Assembly: GCA_965229345.1 (NCBI GenBank)
Contig: OZ245872.1
Coordinates: 62,001 to 126,000, forward strand
DNA length: 64,000 nucleotides
Direction of reading: 5' to 3'
DNA from: PBB1 sp965229345
GTDB lineage: Bacteria > Pseudomonadota > Gammaproteobacteria > Burkholderiales > Burkholderiaceae_C
Notes under the pieces: generated by a model
What the model saw: only the letters and a program-made list of their open reading frames with translations
Databases searched by the model: none
What the model was told of the DNA's origin: nothing
Position numbers and translations under genes: made by a program
Part shown: piece by piece, positions 18,327 to 25,582 of the stretch
How the letters are laid out: every line of letters starts with the position of its first letter
Numbering within the stretch: the stretch's first letter is position 1

Positions 18327-20879
18327 TCAAGCCACCTCCAGCTGCACGGGCCCCCACTCCCCTCGCTCGTAGCGCAGCAGGCCCGCCGGATCGAAGCGCC
18401 ACAGGTGCAGCCAGCCGTTGTCCAGCAACTGCCGCACCACCGCGTGCTTGCCGATCACCGCCTCGATGGCCGCCTGCGGTGCATCGATGACCACCGTCAG
18501 GCGCAGGGGCTCGTGCACCCAGCGCTCGCCGTCGTGCAGCGACTGCTGCGACAGGCCGATGCGCAGGTCGCCCCCGTTGCCCTCGAACACCCCCAGATGG
18601 CCGCCCACCACGTTGTGCAGCACCTTGTTGCCGCTGCCGAGTCGCGCGGGGTCGCAGGTCGAGGCGTGGTACTGCCAGTTGATCCAGTGCGTGACCAGCA
18701 TCGGCGCGGTCATCAGCAGCTCGAGCACGCTGCCGTCGGCGTCGTGGCTGGCGTCGTAGTCGTGCAGGAAGCTGCGGCTCTCCAGCACCGCGCCGAGGCT
18801 GCGCTGACGCGGCGCGATCACGAAGGCGGCGTTGCCCGCCAGCCCCCACTCGGGACGCGTCTGCGCACCGTCGTTGGCGCGGCGGCGCAGCTGGTCCAGC
18901 AGATCACCGTGCGGCGTGCGGGGGTCGAGCCCGAGCTGCGGCGCACGTTCGCGCCGCACCTGATCACCGGCCTGCGCGAAGACGGCTTGCAGATGCTCCC
19001 ACCGCTTCAGCGCGGATGCGGGCAGCAGGTCGAGGTCGAATCCTTCGATCTCGTCGGTGGTCGTGTTGTGCAGCGCGGCCACGAACCAGGTGGCCTCGGG
19101 GATGGTCACGCCCCGCGACTGCAGCCCCTGGCGCACCGCCGGTTCGTTGAGCAGGTGCGCCAGGCTGCGGGCGTTGACCTCGCCGGTCTGACCACAGCAG
19201 GCACCGCAATCCAGCGCGGCGGCGTGCGCGTTGTTGGCGCTCTGGCTGCCATGGCCCACCAGCAGCACCAGCGGCGCGAGCGGCTTGTCCAGGCCCATGG
19301 CATGCAGCACGCGAGCGGCCAGAGCGACCTGGGCCTCGAGATCCAGACCCGCGACTTGCGGGCGGCAGACCGGGCGGTAGCGGGCGGGCAGACCCGCCAG
19401 ATCGTCTCGCGCGCGATCCTGCGGCGTCGGCAGCAGCCAGCGCCCCAGCTGACCCAGGTAGCCCAAGCCCACGGCCTCCACGAATGAAAACGCCGCGCCG
19501 GGCCAGCGGCTGGCCGCGCGCCACTGGTCGGTGAGTGCGAGGCGCGACTGGCGGGACCGGGTGGCGTCTTCCTGCAACACCGCGTCGGAGACCCTGTCGG
19601 CCGCGCCCGGCGACACGATGCCATCGACCACCTCCATGGCCGGCGCGAGCAAGCCGGGCAACTGCGGACGCCGGGCCAGCGTGGCCAGCGGTGTGTAGGC
19701 CACCGGCAGGCCGAAGAAGCCGGCAAAGCCGATGGTCTGCACGCCCGGCCAGGCGGCTTCGAGTGCGCGACGCAAGGGTTCGCTGCGCACATCGATGCAG
19801 AAGGCCGCCTGCACGTCGGGTGCTTCATGCGGCACGGTTTCGCCGCCCACCGCCAGCAGCCTGCGCGCCAGGGTGCGCTGGTAGCCGATCTCAAGCGCCC
19901 CCTGCCAGACCTCGTCGACCCGCATCGCCTGCTCGGCCTTCTCCAGCACCGCAGGGGCCTCGCGCCACGCCGCTTGCAGTGACGCGAACGCCTGGGCGGC
20001 GGCCTCGTCGTCCTTGCCGTCGAGCAGGATGACGCCCCAGGCCAGCCGAATGGCCAGCAGATCGCGCAGGTGTGGGTCTTCGCGCCCCTGCAGGCGGGCC
20101 TGCCATCCCAGGTAGGCACACCACGACGCCCAGCCGTTGACAGTGAGCAGCACCGACTCGAGGTAATCGGCCCAGACTGCAGGGGGGAGTCCGAGGCGCT
20201 TCATCACCCAATGCTCGGCATCCTGCCGGGTGGCCGGCAGCGCATCCAGTGCGCGACCCAGGTGCGGAACGCCCATCAGCAGCCCGATGCTGTGGTCGTG
20301 CGCCAGGGTGTCGCGCCAGAAGGCATACAGCCCTTGCGCGCGCTCGGGCTGCCAATCGGCCTGGTGTTCATCGAAATAGGCCGCACAGGTCTGGCTCACC
20401 TGATGGGTGATGGCCTGTCGCCACGACAGCCGCGAGTGGCGCTTCGGGTCGTTGTCGAGCACGTCGATCAGCAAGGGAAGCTGCTGCAGTGCGGGCGGGC
20501 GGTGCAGGGCCTGCACGCACGCGTCGGCCGTCAAGCCGCTGGCTGCTGCGTCGGGCACCTGGCCCAGCGCGAGCGCGAGGTCGGCGCGGGTGATGCGGCC
20601 GGCGTCCCAGGCCTGCTGCTGGCGGTCGCGCGGCGGAAAGACATGGATGCCGCCGAGCACCGCCATGCGGGCGGCCACGCGACGCACCGGCATGCCGATG
20701 CGTGACCAGTGCGGGTTCACCGCGATGGCCCGGTCCAGCGGCCAGGCCGGCGCGATGGTCTGGCAGGCCTGGTGGCAGGCGACTTCGATCTGCGCGTACA
20801 GGGTGGCGTCGGCCGACGCCTGCGACGGGCTCCGGCTCGCTGCGGCTTGCGCCGGCGCATGGGTCAAGGTTTCGGTCAT
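18327..20879 (-). CDS. dabA: DabA, carbonic-anhydrase-like subunit of DAB inorganic-carbon transporter
   Basis: An 850-residue UPF0753/DUF2309 protein. In Halothiobacillus, DabA works with DabB in energy-coupled CO2 uptake: a zinc site resembling beta-carbonic anhydrase converts CO2 to bicarbonate, driven one way by ion flow through DabB. The four ligands line up by motif and spacing: Cys361 and Asp363 in FCIDVRSEP, His543 in LLVGHGSQSANN, and Cys558 in AALDCGACCGQTG. The 15-residue His-Cys spacing is the same as in the characterised enzyme. The gene follows dabB by 24 bases with a GGAGA ribosome binding site. No RuBisCO or carboxysome gene is in the window, so the bicarbonate may feed heterotrophic carboxylases or a distant Calvin cycle. 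Confidence 0.93.
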   Translation of the reverse strand: MTETLTHAPAQAAASRSPSQASADATLYAQIEVACHQACQTIAPAWPLDRAIAVNPHWSRIGMPVRRVAARMAVLGGIHVFPPRDRQQQAWDAGRITRADLALALGQVPDAAASGLTADACVQALHRPPALQQLPLLIDVLDNDPKRHSRLSWRQAITHQVSQTCAAYFDEHQADWQPERAQGLYAFWRDTLAHDHSIGLLMGVPHLGRALDALPATRQDAEHWVMKRLGLPPAVWADYLESVLLTVNGWASWCAYLGWQARLQGREDPHLRDLLAIRLAWGVILLDGKDDEAAAQAFASLQAAWREAPAVLEKAEQAMRVDEVWQGALEIGYQRTLARRLLAVGGETVPHEAPDVQAAFCIDVRSEPLRRALEAAWPGVQTIGFAGFFGLPVAYTPLATLARRPQLPGLLAPAMEVVDGIVSPGAADRVSDAVLQEDATRSRQSRLALTDQWRAASRWPGAAFSFVEAVGLGYLGQLGRWLLPTPQDRARDDLAGLPARYRPVCRPQVAGLDLEAQVALAARVLHAMGLDKPLAPLVLLVGHGSQSANNAHAAALDCGACCGQTGEVNARSLAHLLNEPAVRQGLQSRGVTIPEATWFVAALHNTTTDEIEGFDLDLLPASALKRWEHLQAVFAQAGDQVRRERAPQLGLDPRTPHGDLLDQLRRRANDGAQTRPEWGLAGNAAFVIAPRQRSLGAVLESRSFLHDYDASHDADGSVLELLMTAPMLVTHWINWQYHASTCDPARLGSGNKVLHNVVGGHLGVFEGNGGDLRIGLSQQSLHDGERWVHEPLRLTVVIDAPQAAIEAVIGKHAVVRQLLDNGWLHLWRFDPAGLLRYERGEWGPVQLEVA

Positions 20880-20903
20880 CGTGGTCTCCGGGGTGTCAGG
20901 TCA

Positions 20904-22466
20904 TCAGCAGGCGTCGGCTGCCAGCGCGGCCGCAGGCCGCTGCCCAGCAGACTCGAACGGCGCAACGGTCCAGCGGGTGGGCCACAGTTGCAGGGCCAGG
21001 CGGGTGTAGGCCTCGTCCACGTAGAACCCGGCATAGCTCCAGCGCCGCCAGGTGCGAAGCGTCTGCGGCTGCCGCTGCAGCATGACCAGGCACAGGTACA
21101 GCCCCACCATGCCGAACAAGGCGACCAGGCCCAGCGCGTCATCAGGCGTGTCGTGCAGGCCGAGCGGCAACGCATGGGCCACCAGCGCAGCGCCGGTCAG
21201 ACCGACCACCATCAAGACACCGGACGCGGCGGACCACCCCAGCGCGCGCCGGGAGTGGTGCTCAGCGGGCAGCCACAGCAACGGGGCCCAGGCCAGACCG
21301 AGCACCACACTCCACCACCAGGGCCAGGCGGGTTGGCCCGCGACGCCCTGGATCAGCAGCACCGTGGCGATGGCCGCGATCGGGGCCAGGATCAGGCTGA
21401 GCGCCATCGGCGCAACCGGGACATGCATCGTCTGCAGGCGGGTCTGCCGCACGACGGTCGACGCCGACAGGAAGGCATGCGCCTTGTAGAGCGAATGCCC
21501 GATCAGATGCAGCGCGGCGAGCGTGTAGAGGCCGAGCCCGCATTCGAGCAGCATGAAGCCCATCTGGGCCACCGTCGACCAGGCCAGCCGGACCTTGATG
21601 CTGATGCGGGTCAGCATCACCATGCCCGCCAGCACCGCGGTGCCCAGGCCAAAGACCACCAGCAGGGTGCGCGCCCAGATCGCCTGTTCGAGCAAGGGCG
21701 CGAAGCGGATCAGCACAAAGCCGCCGAGGTTGACCACGCCGGCATGCAACAGCGCCGACACGGGCGTGGGCGCCTCCATGACCTGGATCAACCAGCCGTG
21801 CACCGGCAGCAGTGCCGTGCGCAGAATGACCGCCAGCACCACGCCGACGGCACTGCATTGCAAGGCAGTGGAGAGGCCCTCGCGGCCGACATGGACCCAC
21901 AGATCCGGCAACGATCCACTGCCGACCTCACCCCAGGCGAGGACAGCGGCACCCACCAGCAGCGCATCGGCCGCGCGGTCGGCGATCTGCTTCTTGTGTG
22001 CGGCCAGTCTGGCGAAAGGCCGGTTCGGGTAGAAGCACAGCAGATGCTCGAGTGCGATGCCGACCATCAGCCACGCCGCGATCAACAACAACCAGTGGTC
22101 CGCGAGCAACAGCACATGCACCGCGGCCAGCACAACGGCGAGCGCTGCGATGTAGCGTCGCTGCCCCGCCTCGCCCTGCAGGTAGCGGGCAGAGAACGCG
22201 GTGATGACGAGGCCCAGCAACTGCACCAGCGCGGCCAGCACCAGCGTGAGGGTTGAGGTCTGCAAGACCCCTGAGAGAGGCGATGAGACCGGTCCTGCCC
22301 ACAGGGTGTAGCAAGTGGCCAGCAGTGCGCCAGCGCACAGGCCGATCAAGGCACGCCACAGCCGCGCAACGGACAGGCTGCGGATCGGGGAGACAAGCGC
22401 CCCGACCAGCATCGACGCCGCAGGCCACACGGCGGCGGTCGAGAACAGAACTTCGTGGACACCCAT
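20904..22466 (-). CDS. dabB: DabB, NuoL-like membrane subunit of DAB inorganic-carbon transporter
   Basis: A 520-residue polytopic membrane protein of the complex I antiporter-subunit family (about 13 helices). It is the partner of DabA and presumably conducts H+ or Na+ inward to power CO2 hydration. The family core is LPVHGWLIQVMEAPTPVSAL (about 223-242) with HAGVVNLGGF following; a second conserved segment is HLIGHSLYKAHAFLSASTVV. It is shorter than respiratory NuoL and lacks its long C-terminal lateral helix. Being next to dabA marks it as DabB rather than NuoL or MrpA. Its Shine-Dalgarno sequence lies inside a strong predicted hairpin (see the separate entry). Confidence 0.92.
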   Translation of the reverse strand: MGVHEVLFSTAAVWPAASMLVGALVSPIRSLSVARLWRALIGLCAGALLATCYTLWAGPVSSPLSGVLQTSTLTLVLAALVQLLGLVITAFSARYLQGEAGQRRYIAALAVVLAAVHVLLLADHWLLLIAAWLMVGIALEHLLCFYPNRPFARLAAHKKQIADRAADALLVGAAVLAWGEVGSGSLPDLWVHVGREGLSTALQCSAVGVVLAVILRTALLPVHGWLIQVMEAPTPVSALLHAGVVNLGGFVLIRFAPLLEQAIWARTLLVVFGLGTAVLAGMVMLTRISIKVRLAWSTVAQMGFMLLECGLGLYTLAALHLIGHSLYKAHAFLSASTVVRQTRLQTMHVPVAPMALSLILAPIAAIATVLLIQGVAGQPAWPWWWSVVLGLAWAPLLWLPAEHHSRRALGWSAASGVLMVVGLTGAALVAHALPLGLHDTPDDALGLVALFGMVGLYLCLVMLQRQPQTLRTWRRWSYAGFYVDEAYTRLALQLWPTRWTVAPFESAGQRPAAALAADAC

Positions 22467-22472
22467 CGCAAC

Positions 22473-22499
22473 ATCCTCTCCAGACTTTCTGAAGAGGAT
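22473..22499 (-). promoter_or_regulatory. Hairpin sequestering the dabB ribosome binding site
   Basis: On the minus strand the dabB leader reads ATCCTCTTCAGA, AAG, TCTGGAGAGGAT, then 6 bases and the ATG at 22466. The two 12-base arms pair at 11 positions plus, where the two differ, a G-U type mismatch around a 3-base loop. The downstream arm contains GGAGAGG, the only Shine-Dalgarno sequence for dabB. In mRNA this would hide the ribosome binding site. It could instead be a DNA operator, since the palindrome is visible in both strands. Confidence 0.55.
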
Positions 22500-22587
22500 G
22501 ATGCTTTGGGATGTTTGTTCTGTAAATTACATAATCAAGAACTTATTGATACGTAAATACGAACTATGGGTTCGATGCCTATCGCGT
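22500..22587 (-). promoter_or_regulatory. AT-rich dabB upstream region with inverted repeat
   Basis: This short stretch between the dabB leader and the next gene is far more AT-rich than its surroundings and should contain the dab promoter. It includes ATCAA (22534-22538) and TTGAT (22546-22550) as an inverted repeat with a 7-base centre, and ATTA/TAAT (22526-22535) as a smaller palindrome. Either could be an operator; neither matches a named consensus well enough to assign a regulator. I could not fix a -35/-10 pair with confidence. Confidence 0.35.
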
Positions 22588-23139
22588 TCAGCTCTTGCCG
22601 TACTTCATCTTGGCGGCCGACACGCAACTGGCTTTGGCATCGCCTGCCAAGGCATCGCATTTCTCGGCAGCGACCTTGTAGGCCGCATCGCGCTTGTCGT
22701 CGGCGGCTTCGGACTGCGCTTCACCGACCTTCTTGTCGAGCTTCGCATCGGCCAGCGCCTTCGTCTCGGCCGCCTTGGCTTCCTGGACGCAGACATCCTT
22801 GGCATTGCCGGCCAGGTCATCGCAGCGTTCCTTGGCGATGTCGTAATCGACTTCAGCCTTGGTCGTCATGATCTTGTTCTGGTCTTCAGGTTTGCCGGTG
22901 TAGGCGTATTCGAGCTGAGCCAGCGCCAGCTTTTCCTTGCCCTTGGCCTGCTCGACGCAGATGTCGTTCGCATTGCCGGCCAGCGAGCCGCACGCGGCCT
23001 TGTCGGCCTTGTATTCGGCGTTGATACGGATCTTGTCCGCTTTGTAATCGGCGTGCGCCATCGTGGCGGCATTGGCAAATGGCATCACGGCAAAAGCAGC
23101 GGCGAGCAACGAGGTCTTGAGGGTGAATGTGGTGTTCAT
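22588..23139 (-). CDS. Secreted protein with three Cys-pair repeats
   Basis: A 183-residue exported protein of unknown function. A signal peptide (about 1-23, ending PFANA) is followed by an Ala/Lys/Asp-rich, probably helical mature part. Three copies of a unit with two cysteines ten or so residues apart are visible: CGSLAGNANDICVEQAKGK, CDDLAGNAKDVCVQEAKAA and CDALAGDAKASCVSAAKMK. Each pair could form a disulfide closing a helical hairpin. AAGGAA precedes the ATG; longer forms of the frame lack a signal peptide. A TGTAGGACA-type palindrome lies about 96 bases upstream. The gene opens the accessory stress-type region and runs away from dabB in the same direction. Confidence 0.75.
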   Translation of the reverse strand: MNTTFTLKTSLLAAAFAVMPFANAATMAHADYKADKIRINAEYKADKAACGSLAGNANDICVEQAKGKEKLALAQLEYAYTGKPEDQNKIMTTKAEVDYDIAKERCDDLAGNAKDVCVQEAKAAETKALADAKLDKKVGEAQSEAADDKRDAAYKVAAEKCDALAGDAKASCVSAAKMKYGKS

Positions 23140-23234
23140 GGGGTTCCTTGTGAAAGTCACTGAGTGGCGATGGACACACTGTGAACTCGTTGGAACGCCA
23201 CGCCTGCCGGCGCAGGGCGAGTCGCGCGGTAGCT

Positions 23235-23247
23235 GATGTCCTACATC
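23235..23247. promoter_or_regulatory. Palindrome GATGT-CCT-ACATC (motif site A)
   Basis: Perfect 5-base arms around CCT, about 96 bases upstream of the secreted Cys-repeat protein start. The core TGTCCTACA is the reverse complement of TGTAGGACA found upstream of the alpha/beta hydrolase gene. A regulator binding site is inferred; no regulator is known to me for it. Confidence 0.35.
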
Positions 23248-23269
23248 GCCGTCAGCGACGGTGTACCGC

Positions 23270-23671
23270 TCAGGCGTAGCGATCCCAGGCGACGCGCCCG
23301 GCCGTGGCCGCCACCGCACTGAGCACCGCGCCCCAGGCCATGTCGATCAACGACAGACCGATCGGCCATCCCCGCAGCGTGGCGAGGTTGCTGAGGTCGT
23401 AGGTGGCATAGGCCACGAAGCCGAACATCGCTGCAGCAACGGCGGTCTTCAGCCAGCCTGGGTCGGCAGCCTGGGGCACGATGGTGAACACCAGCAAGCC
23501 GAGGACATACACCACGTAGAACGCCGCTGCTGCGATCAGGTTCGGTCGCTCGGCCATCAGGTGGCCGAGGCCTTGCTGGTACAGCGGCTTGGCGATGACG
23601 CCGAGCCACAGCATGTCGACGGCGATCATCACCACGGCGGTGGCCAGATAGGCTGCGAGGTACTTGGTCAT
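23270..23671 (-). CDS. DUF2177 family membrane protein
   Basis: A 133-residue protein with four predicted transmembrane helices (YLAAYLATAVVMIAVDMLWL; LIAAAAFYVVYVLGLLVFTI; TAVAAAMFGFVAYATYDLSN; MAWGAVLSAVAATAG). The DMLWLG and YDLSNLAT motifs are typical of DUF2177, a family of unknown function often found beside stress or lipid-related genes. Its ATG overlaps the stop of the sorbosone-dehydrogenase-like gene by four bases, so the two are translated from one message. Confidence 0.8.
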   Translation of the reverse strand: MTKYLAAYLATAVVMIAVDMLWLGVIAKPLYQQGLGHLMAERPNLIAAAAFYVVYVLGLLVFTIVPQAADPGWLKTAVAAAMFGFVAYATYDLSNLATLRGWPIGLSLIDMAWGAVLSAVAATAGRVAWDRYA

Positions 23672-25023
23672 GGCTTTGCACTCACGCGCCAGATGGCATT
23701 GCCGACATCATCGGCGACGAGCAGCGCGCCTTGCTTGTCGAGGGCCACACCCACCGGCCGGCCGTGGGCCTCGCCTTTCGCGCTGAGGAACCCGGTCAGC
23801 ACATCGATGGGCGCAGCCCCCGATGGCTTGCCGGCGCTGAACGGCACGAAGATCACCTTGTAGCCGCTGTGCGGTTGCCGGTTCCAGGAGCCGTGCTGCC
23901 CGATGAACATGCCGTTGATGAAGGGGGCGGGCAAGCGGCTGCCGACGGAAGACGCCAGGCCCAGCGATGCGGTGTGCGGCCCCAGCGCGTAATCGGGCGA
24001 GACAGCACGCGCCACCAGATCCGGCCTGGGCGGCTGCACACGCGCGTCCACATGCTGCCCGTAGTAGCTGTAGGGCCAACCGTAGAAAGCGCCATCACGC
24101 ACCGAAGTGAGGTAATCAGGCACCAGGTCACTGCCGATCTCATCGCGTTCGTTCACCACGGTCCACAGCACGGGCGCGGTGGTGCCGCCGCCTGCGCCAA
24201 GTTCCCAGGCCATGCCATTGGGGTTGCGCAGGCCCGAAGCGTAGATGCGGTGCGATCCCTCGACGGGATCGATCTCCCAGATCGCCGCGCGGCCAGTCTC
24301 GGCAGACATGCCGCGCTCGCCGACGTTGCTGTTGGAGCCCACCGTCACGTAGAGCTTGCTGCCATCGATGCTGGCGATGAGGTTCTTGGTCCAGTGGTGG
24401 TTGATCGGGCCGGCCGGCAATTCGACGACGTGCTTCGCCTCCGCCGTGATGCGCAGGTCACCGGTGGCATACGGGAATTTCACCAGCGCGTCGGAATTGG
24501 CAACATACAGCGTGTCGCCGACCAAAGCCATGCCAAACGGCGAATTCAAGCCTTGCAGCAGCACCGAGCGCAGGTCGGCCACCCCATCGCCATCGGTGTC
24601 GCGCAGCAGCGTGATGCGATTGGCACTCGGCACGCCCGCGCCAGCGCGCTTCATCACCAGGCCCGCCACCCAGCCCTTGATGCCCAGGCCGTCCTCCGGC
24701 TTGGGCGGGGCGTTGCTTTCGGCCACCAGCACATCGCCGTTGGGCAGCACCAGCAACCAGCGCGGGTGTTCCAGGCCGGCCGCAAACGCCGTCACCTGCG
24801 TACCGGGCGCTGCCTGCGGGGAGGCCCCTGGCGACCAACCGATGGCCGGCGCGATGTTCACCGTGGGGATCAGGGTGGGACGGGGAAGCGGCAACTCTGG
24901 CTGCAGGCCCGTGCCGGCGCTCACCGGGAAGCGGGCCGTGTCGCCGCACCCGGTCAACAGCAGCACAAGGAGGCAGGGGGCGATGCCAGACCATGCCCTG
25001 CAGTGCGGAGGCATTGATGACAT
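23668..25023 (-). CDS. Sorbosone dehydrogenase/PQQ glucose dehydrogenase-like lipoprotein
   Basis: A 451-residue exported six-bladed beta-propeller protein. The signal peptide carries a lipobox (LLLTGC). Propeller motifs include EHPRWLLVLPNGDVLVAES, GLNSPFGMALVGDTLYVANS, YVTVGSNSNVGERGM, ASGLRNPNGMAWE and FIGQHGSWNRQPHSGYKV, a set typical of the L-sorbosone dehydrogenase and soluble PQQ-dependent aldose dehydrogenase family. A role as a periplasmic sugar or aldehyde oxidase is possible, but PQQ use is inferred and no PQQ genes are near. Start choice is uncertain: TTG 25035, ATG 25023 and ATG 25014 are in frame, and ATG 25023 is taken. Confidence 0.8.
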   Translation of the reverse strand: MSSMPPHCRAWSGIAPCLLVLLLTGCGDTARFPVSAGTGLQPELPLPRPTLIPTVNIAPAIGWSPGASPQAAPGTQVTAFAAGLEHPRWLLVLPNGDVLVAESNAPPKPEDGLGIKGWVAGLVMKRAGAGVPSANRITLLRDTDGDGVADLRSVLLQGLNSPFGMALVGDTLYVANSDALVKFPYATGDLRITAEAKHVVELPAGPINHHWTKNLIASIDGSKLYVTVGSNSNVGERGMSAETGRAAIWEIDPVEGSHRIYASGLRNPNGMAWELGAGGGTTAPVLWTVVNERDEIGSDLVPDYLTSVRDGAFYGWPYSYYGQHVDARVQPPRPDLVARAVSPDYALGPHTASLGLASSVGSRLPAPFINGMFIGQHGSWNRQPHSGYKVIFVPFSAGKPSGAAPIDVLTGFLSAKGEAHGRPVGVALDKQGALLVADDVGNAIWRVSAKP

Positions 25024-25045
25024 GTTTGAACTCAAGCCCTTGGGC

Positions 25046-25204
25046 TCACAACCGCCCGGTGAGCACCAGCACCAGCACGACGACGACGACCAGGCCCAGC
25101 GCGCCGCTCGGGCCGTAGCCCCAACTGGAGCTGTGCGACCAGCTCGGGAAGGCGCCGACGAGCAGCAGGATCAACACGATCAATAAGATGGTTCCGAGAC
25201 TCAT
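25046..25204 (-). CDS. DUF3309 small membrane protein
   Basis: A 52-residue protein: N-terminal helix SLGTILLIVLILLLVGAFPS, a short polar turn (WSHSSSWGYGPSGAL), and a second helix rich in valine ending in GRL. This is the DUF3309 pattern, a small family of unknown function frequent in soil Proteobacteria. AAGGAAC lies 7 bases before the ATG, which supports translation despite its size. It lies 22 bases upstream of the sorbosone-dehydrogenase-like gene in the same direction. Confidence 0.75.
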   Translation of the reverse strand: MSLGTILLIVLILLLVGAFPSWSHSSSWGYGPSGALGLVVVVVLVLVLTGRL

Positions 25205-25240
25205 GGCTTGTTCCTTTGCGTTTGAAGGGTTGAGCCAGGC

Positions 25241-25462
25241 TCAGTTGGACGGCGACGATGCAGCAGGCACCACGATCACGGTGGTGGCATCGCCGGTCTT
25301 GCCGGTGTCGCCCTTCAGGCCCTCGCTGCCGGTGCTTCCTTGCGGTCCTGCCGGTCCCGGCACGCCAACCGTGGGTGGCGGCACGTTGACGGTGGTCGGC
25401 TTGTCACACGCGGCCAGGCTGGCGGTCACGAGCAGTGCAGCGAATAAGGTGGAGGCATTCAT
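25241..25462 (-). CDS. Collagen-like lipoprotein
   Basis: A 73-residue small lipoprotein. The signal peptide ends in lipobox LAAC (residues 14-17). The mature chain has a threonine/proline spacer, then about eight consecutive Gly-X-Y triplets starting GVPGPAGPQGSTGSEGLKGD, and a valine/serine-rich tail. Gly-X-Y runs in bacteria can fold as collagen triple helices, so a trimeric surface stalk is conceivable, though this one is very short. AGGAACCCC before the ATG closely resembles the leader of the secreted Cys-repeat gene at 23139. Function is unknown. Confidence 0.7.
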   Translation of the reverse strand: MNASTLFAALLVTASLAACDKPTTVNVPPPTVGVPGPAGPQGSTGSEGLKGDTGKTGDATTVIVVPAASSPSN

Positions 25463-25582
25463 GGGGTTCCTGTCGAAGTGAAATGGAGAATGAAATAGCG
25501 GCGGTGCCGAGCGTAGGTGTTTGCGCCGCGCCACTCAGTGCGCTGGCGAACACAGCGGGCGATTCGGCTCGGTGGCCGAAAG

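Noticed and set aside
22500..22560. FNR-like TTGAT/ATCAA half-sites before dabB
   Set aside because: The half-sites are inverted relative to the FNR consensus order and spaced by 7, not 4, bases; reported only as an inverted repeat.
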